Shown here: one piece after another, positions 34,439-43,945 of the stretch
Position numbering within the stretch: position 1 is the first letter of the stretch
Layout: each line of letters starts with the position of its first letter
Source of the DNA: Acetobacteraceae bacterium
Lineage (GTDB): Bacteria; Pseudomonadota; Alphaproteobacteria; Acetobacterales; Acetobacteraceae
DNA: 64,000 nucleotides
Direction of reading: 5' to 3'
Assembly (NCBI GenBank): GCA_025354865.1
Contig: JANXMB010000053.1
Span: 1 to 64,000, forward strand
Position numbers and translations under genes: made by a program
The notes under the pieces: generated by a model
What the model was told of the DNA's origin: nothing
Seen by the model: the letters and a program-made list of their open reading frames with translations, nothing else
The model's database searches: none

Positions 34439-37400
34439 ACATTTCGGCGCCTTTCATCGCGCGCCCGATCGCCACCTGGCTGCTGGCGATCGCGATCCTG
34501 CTGGCGGGGGCGTTGGGCTACCGGGCCTTGCCGGTTTCCGCCCTGCCGGAGGTCGATTTCCCCACCATCCAGATCGTCACCCAACTGCCGGGTGCCGCGC
34601 CGGAGACGGTCGAAACCCTGATCACCGCGACCCTGGAACGCCAGTTCGGGCAGATCCCCGGGCTTGTGGCCATGACCTCCCAAAGTGCGGAGGGCACCAG
34701 TCAGATCGTGCTGCAATTCAACCTGTCGCGGTCGATGGATTCCGCAGCGCAGGATGTGCAGGCCGCGATCAACGCCGCCGCCGGCACGCTGCCGATGACG
34801 CTGCCGTATCCGCCGGTTTATGCCAAGGTCAATCCGGCCGACGCGCCGATCCTGACCATCGCGCTGATGTCCGAGACCGTGCCGATCGACGTTGCGAGCG
34901 ACGCCGCCGACACCATTTTACAGCCCAAATTGTCCGAAATCGACGGCGTTGGCCGGGTCACCGTGCAGGGCGGCATGCGCCCCGCCGTCCGGGTGCGCGT
35001 CGATCCAGCCCGGCTCGCGTCGTACGGCCTGTCGATGGAAGACGTCCGCGCTGCCGTCGCGGCGGCCAACGCCAACGGTGCCAAGGGCGGTTTCGACGGC
35101 CGGCGCCAGAGTTTTGCGCTGGGCGCTAACGACCAGCTTGTCGATCCCGCCGCTTACCGCAACCTAGCGATCGCCTGGCGCAACGGTGCGCCTGTCCGTC
35201 TGTCTGCCGTTGGCGATGTCATCGCCGGGATGGAAAACAACCGCGTTTCCGCCAAATTCGACGGCACGCCGGCCGTGGTGCTCGATATCCAGCGTCAGCC
35301 CGGCGCCAACATCGTCCAAACGGTGGAGGCGATTAAGCAGGCGCTGCCCCGGCTGCGGCAGGCGATCCCCTCGGGCATCGCGATGACCATCGCCACGGAT
35401 CGGACCGAGACGATCCGAGCATCGGTGCTGGATGTGCAGTATACGTTGGTGCTGTCGGTGGTGCTGGTGGTGGGCACGATCTTCGTGTTTCTGCGCTCCG
35501 CCCGCGCCACGTTCATTCCGGCGGTGGCACTGCCGCTGTCGCTGATCGGCACCTTCGGCATCATGCATCTGCTGGGTTTCGGCCTGGACAATCTGTCCCT
35601 GATGGCGCTGACCGTCGCCAGCGGCTTCGTGGTGGACGATGCCATCGTGATGATCGAAAATGTGGTTCGTTACATCGAGCAGGGGATGAAACCGCTCGAA
35701 GCCGCCTATCGCGGCGCGGCGCAGATCGGGTTCACCATCGTCTCGTTGACGGTCTCCCTGATCGCGGTGTTCATCCCGCTGTTGTTCATGACCGGCGTCG
35801 TCGGGCGCTTGTTCAAGGAGTTTTCGGTGACGCTGTCGGTCGCCGTCGTCGTCTCGGCGGTGGTGTCGCTGACGCTGACCCCGACGATGTGCGCCCGCCT
35901 GCTGCGTCCCGCGTCGGAAGAACGTCCCGGCCGTTTCGCGCGTGGCTGCGAGGCCGCTTTCGACGCGCTGCTGGCCGGTTATCGCCACAGCCTCGGTTGG
36001 GCGTTCCGGCATCGGACCTTCGTGCTGCTGGTCGGCGTGGGCACGCTGATCGGCACCATCGGCCTGTATATCGTCGCCCCCAAGGGCTTCCTGCCGCGCC
36101 AGGATACCGGCGTGCTGCTGGCGGTGACCGAAGCGGCCGAGAGCGTGTCCATCCCGCATTTGATCGATATACAGACACGGATGGCCGAGATCGTCCGCCG
36201 CGACCCCGCAGTGACCGGCGTCGTGTCCTTTGTGGGGGCGGGGACGATCAACGCGACCCCCAACACCGGGCGGCTGACCATCGCCCTGCGCCCGGTCGGG
36301 GAGCGCGATGCGGTCGAGGCCGTCGTCGCCCGCCTGGAACGCGCCGTGGCCGAGGTCCCCGGCCTCACCGCGTTTTTCCAACCCGTGCAAGACATTCAGA
36401 TCGGCGCTCGTATCAGTCGGACCCAGTTTCAATATACGCTGACGGAAACCGATGCGACGGAACTGGCGGTCTGGGCGCCTCGGCTATTGGCCAAGCTCGC
36501 GACTTTGGCCGAACTGCGCAACGTCGCATCCGACCAGCAGGACAATGGCTTTCGCACCTTCGTCGCGGTGGATCGCGATGCTGCCATGCGCCTGGGTGTG
36601 TCGATGCAGGCGATCCAGGACACGCTGTACGACGCCTTCGGACAGCGCCAGATCTCCACCATATTCGGGCAGGCGAACCAATATCGGGTGGTGCTGGAAG
36701 CCGATCCCGCCTGGCAGCAAGACCCCGCCGTGTTGCAGCTGCTGCGGGTTCCGGGTACGGGGGGCGCGCAAGTTCCGCTTGCAACGATCGCGCGGTTCGA
36801 AAAAACCACATCCCCCTTGGTTCTGACGCATCAGGAGCAGTTTCCATCCGCCACGCTCAGTTTCGATCTCGCGCGGGGGTATTCGCTGGGTCACGCGGTG
36901 ACGGCTGTCGCACAGGCGGAGAAGGATATCGGCATGCCGGAAACGATCTCCGGCAGCTATGCTGGGGACGCTGCGGAGTTTCAGCGATCGTTGGCCGCCG
37001 AGCCTTGGCTGATCCTGGCGGCGCTGGTGGTGATTTATATTGTGTTGGGGGTGCTGTACGAAAGCTGGATCCATCCGATCACCATCCTTTCGACGCTGCC
37101 CTCGGCGGGGATCGGGGCGCTGTTGGCGTTGATGGCATGCGGCACCGATTTGTCGTTGGTCGCCCTGGTCGGCATCGTGCTGCTGATGGGCATCGTGAAA
37201 AAGAATGCTATCATGATGGTGGATTTCGCCCTGGAAGCCGAACGCGAGCACGGCAAATCGCCGGAGGACGCGATGTGGGATGCCTGCATCCTCCGTTTCC
37301 GGCCGATCACCATGACCACCATGGCGGCGCTGCTCGGCGCCCTCCCGCTGGTGATCGGACACGGTGCGGGATCGGAACTGCGCAGCCCGCTGGGGATCGC

Positions 37401-37530
37401 CATCATCGGCGGTTTGCTGCTGTCGCAGTTTCTGACGCTCTACACCACGCCGATCATCTATCTCGCGTTCGAGCGCTGGCAGACGCGGTTGCGGGGACCG
37501 CGAGAGGCAGCACCCGCCCTTGCCGAATGA
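34435..37530 (+). CDS. RND multidrug efflux pump, first of two (MdtB-like)
   Basis: Inner-membrane RND transporter of 1031 residues (HAE-1 family) expelling drugs or lipophilic compounds by proton exchange. It begins MNISAPFIARPIATWLLAIAI, the usual TM1. The proton-relay Asp401-Asp402 lies in GFVVDDAIVMIEN and Lys922 in GIVKKNAIMM, so the relay is intact. Two large periplasmic loops lie between TM1-2 and TM7-8. It is coupled to the adaptor by a 4-bp overlap. A second, different RND pump lies downstream; two unequal RND subunits with one adaptor is the MdtABC arrangement, in which they form a heterotrimer. Confidence 0.94.
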   Translation: MNISAPFIARPIATWLLAIAILLAGALGYRALPVSALPEVDFPTIQIVTQLPGAAPETVETLITATLERQFGQIPGLVAMTSQSAEGTSQIVLQFNLSRSMDSAAQDVQAAINAAAGTLPMTLPYPPVYAKVNPADAPILTIALMSETVPIDVASDAADTILQPKLSEIDGVGRVTVQGGMRPAVRVRVDPARLASYGLSMEDVRAAVAAANANGAKGGFDGRRQSFALGANDQLVDPAAYRNLAIAWRNGAPVRLSAVGDVIAGMENNRVSAKFDGTPAVVLDIQRQPGANIVQTVEAIKQALPRLRQAIPSGIAMTIATDRTETIRASVLDVQYTLVLSVVLVVGTIFVFLRSARATFIPAVALPLSLIGTFGIMHLLGFGLDNLSLMALTVASGFVVDDAIVMIENVVRYIEQGMKPLEAAYRGAAQIGFTIVSLTVSLIAVFIPLLFMTGVVGRLFKEFSVTLSVAVVVSAVVSLTLTPTMCARLLRPASEERPGRFARGCEAAFDALLAGYRHSLGWAFRHRTFVLLVGVGTLIGTIGLYIVAPKGFLPRQDTGVLLAVTEAAESVSIPHLIDIQTRMAEIVRRDPAVTGVVSFVGAGTINATPNTGRLTIALRPVGERDAVEAVVARLERAVAEVPGLTAFFQPVQDIQIGARISRTQFQYTLTETDATELAVWAPRLLAKLATLAELRNVASDQQDNGFRTFVAVDRDAAMRLGVSMQAIQDTLYDAFGQRQISTIFGQANQYRVVLEADPAWQQDPAVLQLLRVPGTGGAQVPLATIARFEKTTSPLVLTHQEQFPSATLSFDLARGYSLGHAVTAVAQAEKDIGMPETISGSYAGDAAEFQRSLAAEPWLILAALVVIYIVLGVLYESWIHPITILSTLPSAGIGALLALMACGTDLSLVALVGIVLLMGIVKKNAIMMVDFALEAEREHGKSPEDAMWDACILRFRPITMTTMAALLGALPLVIGHGAGSELRSPLGIAIIGGLLLSQFLTLYTTPIIYLAFERWQTRLRGPREAAPALAE

Positions 37531-37548
37531 GACCGGCGGGGCATGAGG

Positions 37549-37596
37549 CAATTGGAGCACGGGGCAATTGGGGCACGGGGCAATTGGGGCACGGGG
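37549..37596. repeat. 16-bp tandem repeat, 3 copies
   Basis: Three copies of a 16-bp unit (CAATTGGGGCACGGGG, with one A for G in the first) at 37549-37564, 37565-37580 and 37581-37596. They lie in the 123-bp gap between the first RND gene and the small membrane protein gene. The repeated CAATTG is locally AT-rich against a GC-rich background. Function unknown; it could act on mRNA processing or simply be slippage product. Confidence 0.85.
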
Positions 37597-37653
37597 CAGC
37601 CGCCGGAATGAGGCTGTCCGGGCAATTTGGCAAAATGCCAGGAGGTTGGGGTT

Positions 37654-38037
37654 ATGAGGTTGGCGGTTTTGATATTCGCTATATACGCGTTGGCCGTTGG
37701 CGCCGGGTACGGATTGAACAAGGGATGGATCCAGTTGCCAGTCGCCGATCCCGCGCCGGCGCCGGCATTCGATGATATGAAATTCGTCCTCGGCGTCCGC
37801 GAAGCCGGGGTCGTGATCTATGTCAATAGCCTCGTGTCGATCGTCGGCAAGGAAGTGACCGATATCCGGGTACGCGGCGAAACCTACAACCCGGCTTCGC
37901 GCACCCTGACCGTCTGGTTGTCGGCCACGGCGCGCGGCAGCGCCTATGTCTTCACCGCCGACTGCCATGTCGCCGATGCCGGCGGTTGGTTCTGCTCCCG
38001 CCCGATCGATGCCGGCGGGTTCGTCCGGGTGAACTGA
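37654..38037 (+). CDS. Small membrane-anchored periplasmic protein within the RND operon
   Basis: A 127-residue protein I do not recognise. One N-terminal membrane helix (RLAVLIFAIYALAVGAGYGL) acts as anchor or uncleaved signal. A periplasmic domain of about 100 residues follows, with predicted beta strands and two cysteines near the end (ADCHVADAGGWFCSRP) that could form a disulfide. The start at 37654 is fixed by an excellent RBS, AGGAGG, 8 bp upstream. It lies between the two RND pump genes on the same strand, 3 bp before the second, so it is almost certainly translated with them. An accessory role in the pump is inference. Confidence 0.8.
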   Translation: MRLAVLIFAIYALAVGAGYGLNKGWIQLPVADPAPAPAFDDMKFVLGVREAGVVIYVNSLVSIVGKEVTDIRVRGETYNPASRTLTVWLSATARGSAYVFTADCHVADAGGWFCSRPIDAGGFVRVN

Positions 38038-38040
38038 TCG

Positions 38041-41000
38041 GTGAACTTCTCCGCCCCCTTCATCGCTCGGCCGGTCGCGACCATCCTGCTGTCGATCGGG
38101 TTGTTTCTGGCGGGGGCGGTTGCCTATCGTTTCCTTCCGGTCGCGGCGCTGCCGTCGATCGATGTGCCGTATATCGTCGTGATCGCCGCGCGCCCTGGCG
38201 CCGACCCCGAGACGATGGCGAATTCCGTCGCCGCCCCGCTGGAGCGCCGCCTGGGGGAAATCGCGGGCATTACCGAGATCACCTCCACCTCGTCCATCGG
38301 CAACACTTCGGTGGTGCTGCAATTCGATATCTCCCGCGATATCAACGGGGCGGCGCACGATGTGCAGGCGGCGATCAATGCCGCGACCACCGATCTGCCG
38401 GCGGATCTGCCGGTCCGTCCGTATTACCGCAAATTCAACCCCGCCGACGCGCCGATCATGACGATCGCCCTGTCGTCCACCACCGCCACGACCGCGCAAA
38501 TCTACGACGCCGCCGATTCGGTGCTGGCGCAGCGCCTGTCGCAGGTCGAAGGCGTGGCCCAGGTCGCGGTGAACGGGGCAGAAAAGCCGGCGGTGCGCAT
38601 CGCCCTGGACCCGGAGCGGCTGGCGGCGGCGGGGCTGTCGGGGCAGGACGTCTACAATGCCGTCCGAGCCGCCAACACGATCGGGCCGGTGGGGGGATTT
38701 CAGGGCGAGCACCACGCGGAGGGCATCGTCCTCAATAGCCAGATCGCCCAGGCCGCCGACTACCGGCCGCTGATCGTCCGGACCGCCAACGGCGCGGTTC
38801 TGCGCCTGTCCGACGTCGCCACCGTGACCAACGGGGTGGCGAACACCCGCCTTGCCGCCTGGAACGGCAAGCAGCCGGCCATCCTGTTGAACATCACCAA
38901 GGAAGCCGGCGCCAATGTTATCGAAACCGTGGATCGCATCCACGCGCTGCTGCCGCAACTGATGCGCTGGCTGCCGGGCGACATCGCGGTCACGGTCATC
39001 GGCGATCGCACCACGACGATACGCGCCAGCATTGCCGATGTGCAATGGACCTTGCTGATCGCCATCGCCCTGGTGCTGCTGGTCGTGCTGCTGTTCATGC
39101 GTCGCCTGATTCCCACCGTCGCGGCGGCGGTCACGGTGCCCCTGTCCTTGAGCGGCACGCTCGCCGCGATGTGGGCCATGGGTTACACGATCGACAATTT
39201 CTCCCTGATGGCGCTGACCATTTCGGTTGGCTTCGTGGTCGACGATGCCATCGTGATGATCGAAAATATCGTCCGCCATATGGAGCAAGGCGATCCCCCC
39301 TTGCGCGCGGCGTTGAACGGATCCCGGCAGATCGGTTTCACCGTTGTATCGATCAGCTTGTCCCTGGTCGCGGTGTTCATTCCGCTGATTTTCATGGGCG
39401 GGATCCAGGGCCGGTTGTTCCACGAATTCGCGGTAACGATGACCATGGCCATTGGCATTTCCGCCGTGGTCTCGCTGACCCTGACCCCGATGATATGCGG
39501 GCGCTATATGCGCAATGCCGAGCCGGACGCGCCGCATGGCCGGGTTTGGCGCGGGGTGGATTGGGTTTTGCATGGCGCGCAGCGGTGTTACGCCCGCAGC
39601 CTGGGTTGGGCATTGGCGCATCCGATCGTCATGATCGAACTGTTGGTGTTCAGCTTCGTTGCCATGCTCAAGGTCTTCGCGTTGGTACCCGGCGGCTTCA
39701 TGCCCTTGCAGGATACCGGCATGTTGATCGGATCTACCCTGGCCGATCCCGATATTTCGTTCCGCACGATGGAAGATCGGCAACGTGCGGTGGTCGATAT
39801 CGTGCTGGCCGATCCCGCCGTTGCCAGCGTGGCGTCGAATGTCGGCGTATCGGCGGGTTGGAGTTCGCTCAATCGCGGGTCGCTGACGGTCAATCTGAAG
39901 CCGTTGCGGGATCGGGGCATCGATTCCGAAGCGGTCATCGCCCGTTTGCGACCCAAGTTGATGCGGTTGGAGGGCGTGCAGACCTTCATGTTCTCGGCGC
40001 AGGATTTGCGCGGCGGCGGGCGCGGCGGCGGGTCGCAATTCCAATATGTGCTGATTTCGCCGGATCTGGCGCTGCTTCGGGTCTGGGCGCAGAAGCTGGA
40101 GGACAAGCTGAAGGAAGCGCCGGAACTTGCCGATGTCGTTTCGGATCAAGACCGAGCGGGTCCGCAGGTCGATGTGGTCATCGATCGGGAGGCGGCGGCG
40201 CGATTGGGCGTTAGCACCATCGCGATCGATACGGCATTGAACAATGCCTTCGCGCAACGGCAGGTATCGACGATTTACGCCCAGCGCAATCAATACAAAG
40301 TCGTGCTGGAGGTCGATCCCGTCCTGCAAGCCGGCCCATCGTTTCTAAGCCGGATTTACGTCGGGTCGGCCTCTGGCCAGCAAGTACCGCTGTCGTCGGT
40401 GGCGAGCTTCGGGCGTTCTTTCGCGCCGTTGTCGGTGAAACACCAAGGACAATTTCCCGCCGCGACCATCAGCTTCAACCTCGCACCAGGGGTCGCGCAA
40501 GGCGTGGCGCAAGATGCGGTAGACCGAGCGGCGCGGGCGTTGCGCATGCCGGAGGGGGTGAAGGGCGAGTTTGCCGGCAGCGCGCGGTGGCAGCAACAAT
40601 CCCTGGCATCGAACCTGCTTCTGATCGCGGCGGCCTTGCTTTCGATCTACATCGTGCTAGGCGTGCTCTACGAAAGTTTGATCCACCCCATTACCATTAT
40701 ATTGACGCTGCCACCGGCATTGCTGGGCGCGGCGTTGGCGTTGTGGATTTTCGGTTTCGATTTGTCGGTCATGTCGGTGATCGGCATCATATTGCTGATC
40801 GGCATCGTTAAAAAGAACGCGATCATGATGATCGATTTCGCGCTGGAAGCGGAACGCGAGCACGGCATGACCCCGTTTGAGGCGATTCACGCCGCCTGTC
40901 TGGCCCGGTTCCGGCCGATCACTATGACAACGATGGCCGCTTTGTTCGGCGCTTTGCCGTTGGCGATGGCATTCGGCACCGGTGCCGAACTGCGCCGCCC

Positions 41001-41166
41001 CTTGGGCTTCACGATCGCCGGCGGATTGATCGTTTCGCAGATGCTGACACTCTACACCACCCCTGTCATATACCTCGTATTCGAACGCATCGCCGCTTGG
41101 TTTGGCGGCGGGCGGAGGTCGATCGCGGTCCCGAACCTGGGCGATATCGTAACTGACCGGCACTGA
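38041..41166 (+). CDS. RND multidrug efflux pump, second of two (MdtC-like)
   Basis: A 1041-residue RND transporter with a GTG start 3 bp after the small protein's stop. It opens NFSAPFIARPVATILLSIGLFLAG, very like the first pump. It also keeps the proton relay: Asp401-Asp402 in GFVVDDAIVMIEN and Lys924 in GIVKKNAIMM. Divergence is greatest in the periplasmic porter domain, for example the Gly-rich loop DLRGGGRGGGSQFQYV. With the adaptor, channel and first pump it makes a tripartite complex, most likely heterotrimeric in the inner membrane (from the MdtBC precedent). Convergent with the GH15 gene. Confidence 0.94.
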   Translation: MNFSAPFIARPVATILLSIGLFLAGAVAYRFLPVAALPSIDVPYIVVIAARPGADPETMANSVAAPLERRLGEIAGITEITSTSSIGNTSVVLQFDISRDINGAAHDVQAAINAATTDLPADLPVRPYYRKFNPADAPIMTIALSSTTATTAQIYDAADSVLAQRLSQVEGVAQVAVNGAEKPAVRIALDPERLAAAGLSGQDVYNAVRAANTIGPVGGFQGEHHAEGIVLNSQIAQAADYRPLIVRTANGAVLRLSDVATVTNGVANTRLAAWNGKQPAILLNITKEAGANVIETVDRIHALLPQLMRWLPGDIAVTVIGDRTTTIRASIADVQWTLLIAIALVLLVVLLFMRRLIPTVAAAVTVPLSLSGTLAAMWAMGYTIDNFSLMALTISVGFVVDDAIVMIENIVRHMEQGDPPLRAALNGSRQIGFTVVSISLSLVAVFIPLIFMGGIQGRLFHEFAVTMTMAIGISAVVSLTLTPMICGRYMRNAEPDAPHGRVWRGVDWVLHGAQRCYARSLGWALAHPIVMIELLVFSFVAMLKVFALVPGGFMPLQDTGMLIGSTLADPDISFRTMEDRQRAVVDIVLADPAVASVASNVGVSAGWSSLNRGSLTVNLKPLRDRGIDSEAVIARLRPKLMRLEGVQTFMFSAQDLRGGGRGGGSQFQYVLISPDLALLRVWAQKLEDKLKEAPELADVVSDQDRAGPQVDVVIDREAAARLGVSTIAIDTALNNAFAQRQVSTIYAQRNQYKVVLEVDPVLQAGPSFLSRIYVGSASGQQVPLSSVASFGRSFAPLSVKHQGQFPAATISFNLAPGVAQGVAQDAVDRAARALRMPEGVKGEFAGSARWQQQSLASNLLLIAAALLSIYIVLGVLYESLIHPITIILTLPPALLGAALALWIFGFDLSVMSVIGIILLIGIVKKNAIMMIDFALEAEREHGMTPFEAIHAACLARFRPITMTTMAALFGALPLAMAFGTGAELRRPLGFTIAGGLIVSQMLTLYTTPVIYLVFERIAAWFGGGRRSIAVPNLGDIVTDRH

Positions 41167-41191
41167 ATATATCGAACGACGCGATAAGCCG

Positions 41192-43006
41192 CTATGCGTC
41201 CCGCCGTTGTGCATCGTCGAGCGCGATCGCTGTCTCGATCAGCGATAAATGCGAAAACGCCTGGGGGAAATTGCCCAGCATGCGGCGCGAGCGGATATCG
41301 TATTCCTCCGAGAGAAGGCCGACGTCGTTGGTTAGGCCGACCAAGCGGGCGAACAACGCCGCAGCCTCGGCCGTACGTTTTTGCAGAATCAATACGTCCG
41401 CGTACCAGAAGCTGCAAGCAAGGAAAACCCCTTCTCCCGGCGGCAGGCCGTCGGCGTTTCGATAGCGTAGGACAAGGCCGTCTGGCATCAAATCCCGTTC
41501 GATCGCCGCGACGGTGCTGGCGATCCTGGGATCGTCGATCGGCAGGAAGCCGATGGCGGGTAGCAGCAGCAGGCTCGCATCCACGCAATCGCTGCCGTAG
41601 CTCTGCACGAAGCCGGTACGTTCCGGGTTCAGTCCGTTGGCGCAAATATCGGCATGGATCGCCGCCGCCAGCGCCTGCCAGCGTGCCAGCGGAGCCGGCA
41701 GATCGAAGGCTCGGGCGTTGCGTAGCGCGCAATCGACGGCGAACCATGCCATGGCTTTGGAAAACACGAATTGCCGAGGCCCGCCGCGTATTTCCCAGAT
41801 GCCCTCGTCGGGATCGCGCCAGATCGTTTCCAGATGCGCGACCAGGGCGATTTGCAGATCCCAGGTCTCGGCCGTTGTCGCGGCGCCGCACGCGATTGCA
41901 CAATGCAGGGCGCCGATCGTTTCGCCGTAGACGTCGAGCTGCGCCTGCTCTGCGGCGGCGTTGCCAATCCGCACCGGGCTGCTGGCGCGATAGCCGGGCA
42001 GCCCGGCCGCGACATGTTCCGCCGGGGGTTGTCCGCCATCCAGGCTGTACAGCGGGCGCGGCGGCCGGCCCCCGAGGGCGCGACGCAGCCAGCCGATCCA
42101 GGCTGCGGCTTCCGCCGTGTGGCCGCTTCGCAGCAAAGCGCGCACCGTCAGGGCGGAGTCGCGCGGCCAGCAATAGCGGTAATCCCAATTGCGTTCGCCC
42201 CCGATGTGCTCGGGTAACGATGTCGTCGGCGCTGCAACGATGCCGCCGGTTTCGCTGTGGCAGAGCGTTTTCAGCGTCGCCAGCGACCGCAGCACCGCAT
42301 CGCGCCATGGGCCGCGATAGGTGCAGCGCTCCGACCAGCCGCGCCAGAAGGCCTCGGTCTCGGTCAGGGCTTGCAATGGGTCTGGGGCCGGACGGCCAAG
42401 GGATGCATGGGTCAGCACGAAGCAGACCGGCGTCGCGGTGTCGCTGCGGAAGGCGGCGACGATGTTGGTGGCCTCCGTCTGTATCGCGACGGATGCGCAA
42501 AGGGTTACGGTGTCGGCCCCGGCCCGCAGGATCGCGCCCCGGCCATCGGATGCGGTCTCGATATTGGGGGCCACTTGGCCGTTATCGAAGCGTAGCGCCA
42601 GTTCCAGCCCCATCGGCACGGCGCCGCTGCGGGATTCGACGATGCGCACCACCGAGGCCCCGCCGTACGGCATGAAGTCGATCGTCGCGACGGAGCCGGC
42701 GTCGGTGTCGAACACGGTTTCCAGAATCGCCGTGCCTGGCCGATAGGCGCGGGACACGCGGCGGACGGGGACGGTGGGGCCGATCCACCAGCGGCCATGG
42801 CTGGGGGTGCCGAGCAGGGCGGCGAAACAGGCGGGGCTATCGAAGCGGGGCCAGCAGAGCCAGTCGATCGAGCCGGTTTTGCCGACCAGCGCAGCGGACC
42901 GGCCGTCGCCGAGCAGGGCGTAGTCCTCGATGCTTAACGGACGATCCGGTGCGGTCAACGGGCGTTGCCGCCAATCCTCCGTCCGTTGTTGCCGATGCAA
43001 TAGCAT
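41192..43006 (-). CDS. Glycoside hydrolase family 15 (glucoamylase / trehalase-like)
   Basis: A GH15 enzyme of about 604 residues, cytoplasmic by lack of a signal peptide, hydrolysing alpha-linked glucose; many such bacterial proteins are trehalases. The N-terminal beta-domain starts IEDYALLGDGRSAALVGKTGSIDWLCWPRFDSPACFA. The (alpha/alpha)6 barrel has NWDYRYCWPRDSALT, and near the C-terminus LLSEEYDIRSRRMLGNFPQAFSHLSLI carries the presumed catalytic base Glu. The ATG at 43006 has GGAG upstream but overlaps the 3' end of the upstream Pro/Tyr-rich gene by 52 bp. A TTG at 42958, overlapping that gene's stop, is the alternative and would still keep the whole domain. Confidence 0.88.
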   Translation of the reverse strand: MLLHRQQRTEDWRQRPLTAPDRPLSIEDYALLGDGRSAALVGKTGSIDWLCWPRFDSPACFAALLGTPSHGRWWIGPTVPVRRVSRAYRPGTAILETVFDTDAGSVATIDFMPYGGASVVRIVESRSGAVPMGLELALRFDNGQVAPNIETASDGRGAILRAGADTVTLCASVAIQTEATNIVAAFRSDTATPVCFVLTHASLGRPAPDPLQALTETEAFWRGWSERCTYRGPWRDAVLRSLATLKTLCHSETGGIVAAPTTSLPEHIGGERNWDYRYCWPRDSALTVRALLRSGHTAEAAAWIGWLRRALGGRPPRPLYSLDGGQPPAEHVAAGLPGYRASSPVRIGNAAAEQAQLDVYGETIGALHCAIACGAATTAETWDLQIALVAHLETIWRDPDEGIWEIRGGPRQFVFSKAMAWFAVDCALRNARAFDLPAPLARWQALAAAIHADICANGLNPERTGFVQSYGSDCVDASLLLLPAIGFLPIDDPRIASTVAAIERDLMPDGLVLRYRNADGLPPGEGVFLACSFWYADVLILQKRTAEAAALFARLVGLTNDVGLLSEEYDIRSRRMLGNFPQAFSHLSLIETAIALDDAQRRDA

Positions 43007-43314
43007 GGTGCTCCGGCGCCGAGCGGGCGTTCCAGCGGGCAAACATAGGCGCCGGCGTCGCAGGACTGCCCGTAGGCGGGTTGGGGCTGGGGCGGGGTGT
43101 ACACCACGGGCGGCGGCGGGGCGTAGTAGGCCGGGGGCGGGTAGTAGACCGGCGGCGGGTAATAGACCGGTGGCGGGCCGAAATACGGCAGCGGCACGCC
43201 GATGCCGACGAAAAAGCGGGCCTGGGCCGGGCTGGCCGACAGCGTTGCCCCCAAAGCGAGGACGCCGAGCAGGAGGGGGCGTAAGCGCAGCAGGGGGGAG
43301 AAGATGCGGGTCAT
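42955..43314 (-). CDS. Secreted Pro/Tyr-rich small protein
   Basis: A 119-residue exported protein of unknown function. A signal peptide (LLRLRPLLLGVLALGATLSASPAQA) precedes the mature RFFVGIGVPLPYFGPPP. A low-complexity stretch of YYPPP repeats lies at about residues 45-70. A Cys-containing tail (CDAGAYVCPLERPLGAGAPCYC) has four cysteines. Such PVYY/PPP proteins are common in Alphaproteobacteria and probably lie on the cell surface. Its 3' end overlaps the start of the GH15 gene, suggesting co-expression. Confidence 0.75.
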   Translation of the reverse strand: MTRIFSPLLRLRPLLLGVLALGATLSASPAQARFFVGIGVPLPYFGPPPVYYPPPVYYPPPAYYAPPPPVVYTPPQPQPAYGQSCDAGAYVCPLERPLGAGAPCYCIGNNGRRIGGNAR

Positions 43315-43435
43315 CGCGATATCCTGGTGTGCGGTCGAGGAAGCCGGCGATCGCACGATGGAGCGGGTTGAGGTCGGGCGGACGATGCCGTCCGTGCCCG
43401 CACCTTACCGGGGCCTTGTAACGCGATTATGGCCG

Positions 43436-43855
43436 TCACGGCGCCCCGATCGCCTGAATGGCGGCCTGGATCATGCGCGCGGCGGTCATCCGGTCACCCA
43501 CACCCAGCGCCTCCAGCCCCTGCGAAATCGTTTTCACGGCCGGGTTGTCGCTGGGTGTCCATGTCGTGCCGACGGTTGCGGAGCGATCCAGCAGCCGGGT
43601 TTGCGCCATTTCCATGGCTTGCTGCGCCTCCCCGATGCGTCCGGCGGCCAAGGCGCCCTCGGCCGCGCGCAGAAATTCGGTCGGGCTGGCGTCTTCGCTC
43701 AATGCCGGGGCGGGCAGGGCGGTGGCGGGGGGCGGGGGGATACGGCCGAAAGGCTGGGTTTGCGCCAGCGCCGAACTCACCAGCACTAGGGACACCAGCA
43801 CTGGGGCGATCAGGGTGCCGGCGAGCAAAAGGGATGCGACAATCGGGCGGGGCAT
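43436..43855 (-). CDS. Small exported helical protein
   Basis: A 139-residue protein with a long hydrophobic signal peptide ending at SSALAQ (about residue 32). A Pro-rich linker follows, then a helical domain (TEFLRAAEGALAAGRIGEAQQAMEMAQTRLLDR... and the end GVGDRMTAARMIQAAIQAI) that looks like a single TPR-like hairpin plus extension. GGAGA lies 8 bp before the ATG. Similar small periplasmic proteins occur in Acetobacteraceae; no function is known to me. 121 bp separate it from the Pro/Tyr-rich gene downstream. Confidence 0.72.
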   Translation of the reverse strand: MPRPIVASLLLAGTLIAPVLVSLVLVSSALAQTQPFGRIPPPPATALPAPALSEDASPTEFLRAAEGALAAGRIGEAQQAMEMAQTRLLDRSATVGTTWTPSDNPAVKTISQGLEALGVGDRMTAARMIQAAIQAIGAP

Positions 43856-43945
43856 GCGATGCAATCTCCGAAATTGCTGAACTCAGCCATGGGAAGATGG
43901 TGCGTCGATGCCCGTCTGCCAATGCCGGAGCGTTGGTATCCCGCG

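Noticed and set aside
36484-40329. Very long open frame antisense to the two RND pump genes (over 1200 codons)
   Set aside because: In GC-rich DNA the strand opposite a well-coded gene often lacks stops. The translation is His/Arg/Gln/Gly-rich without recognisable domains, while both RND genes on the plus strand are complete and canonical.
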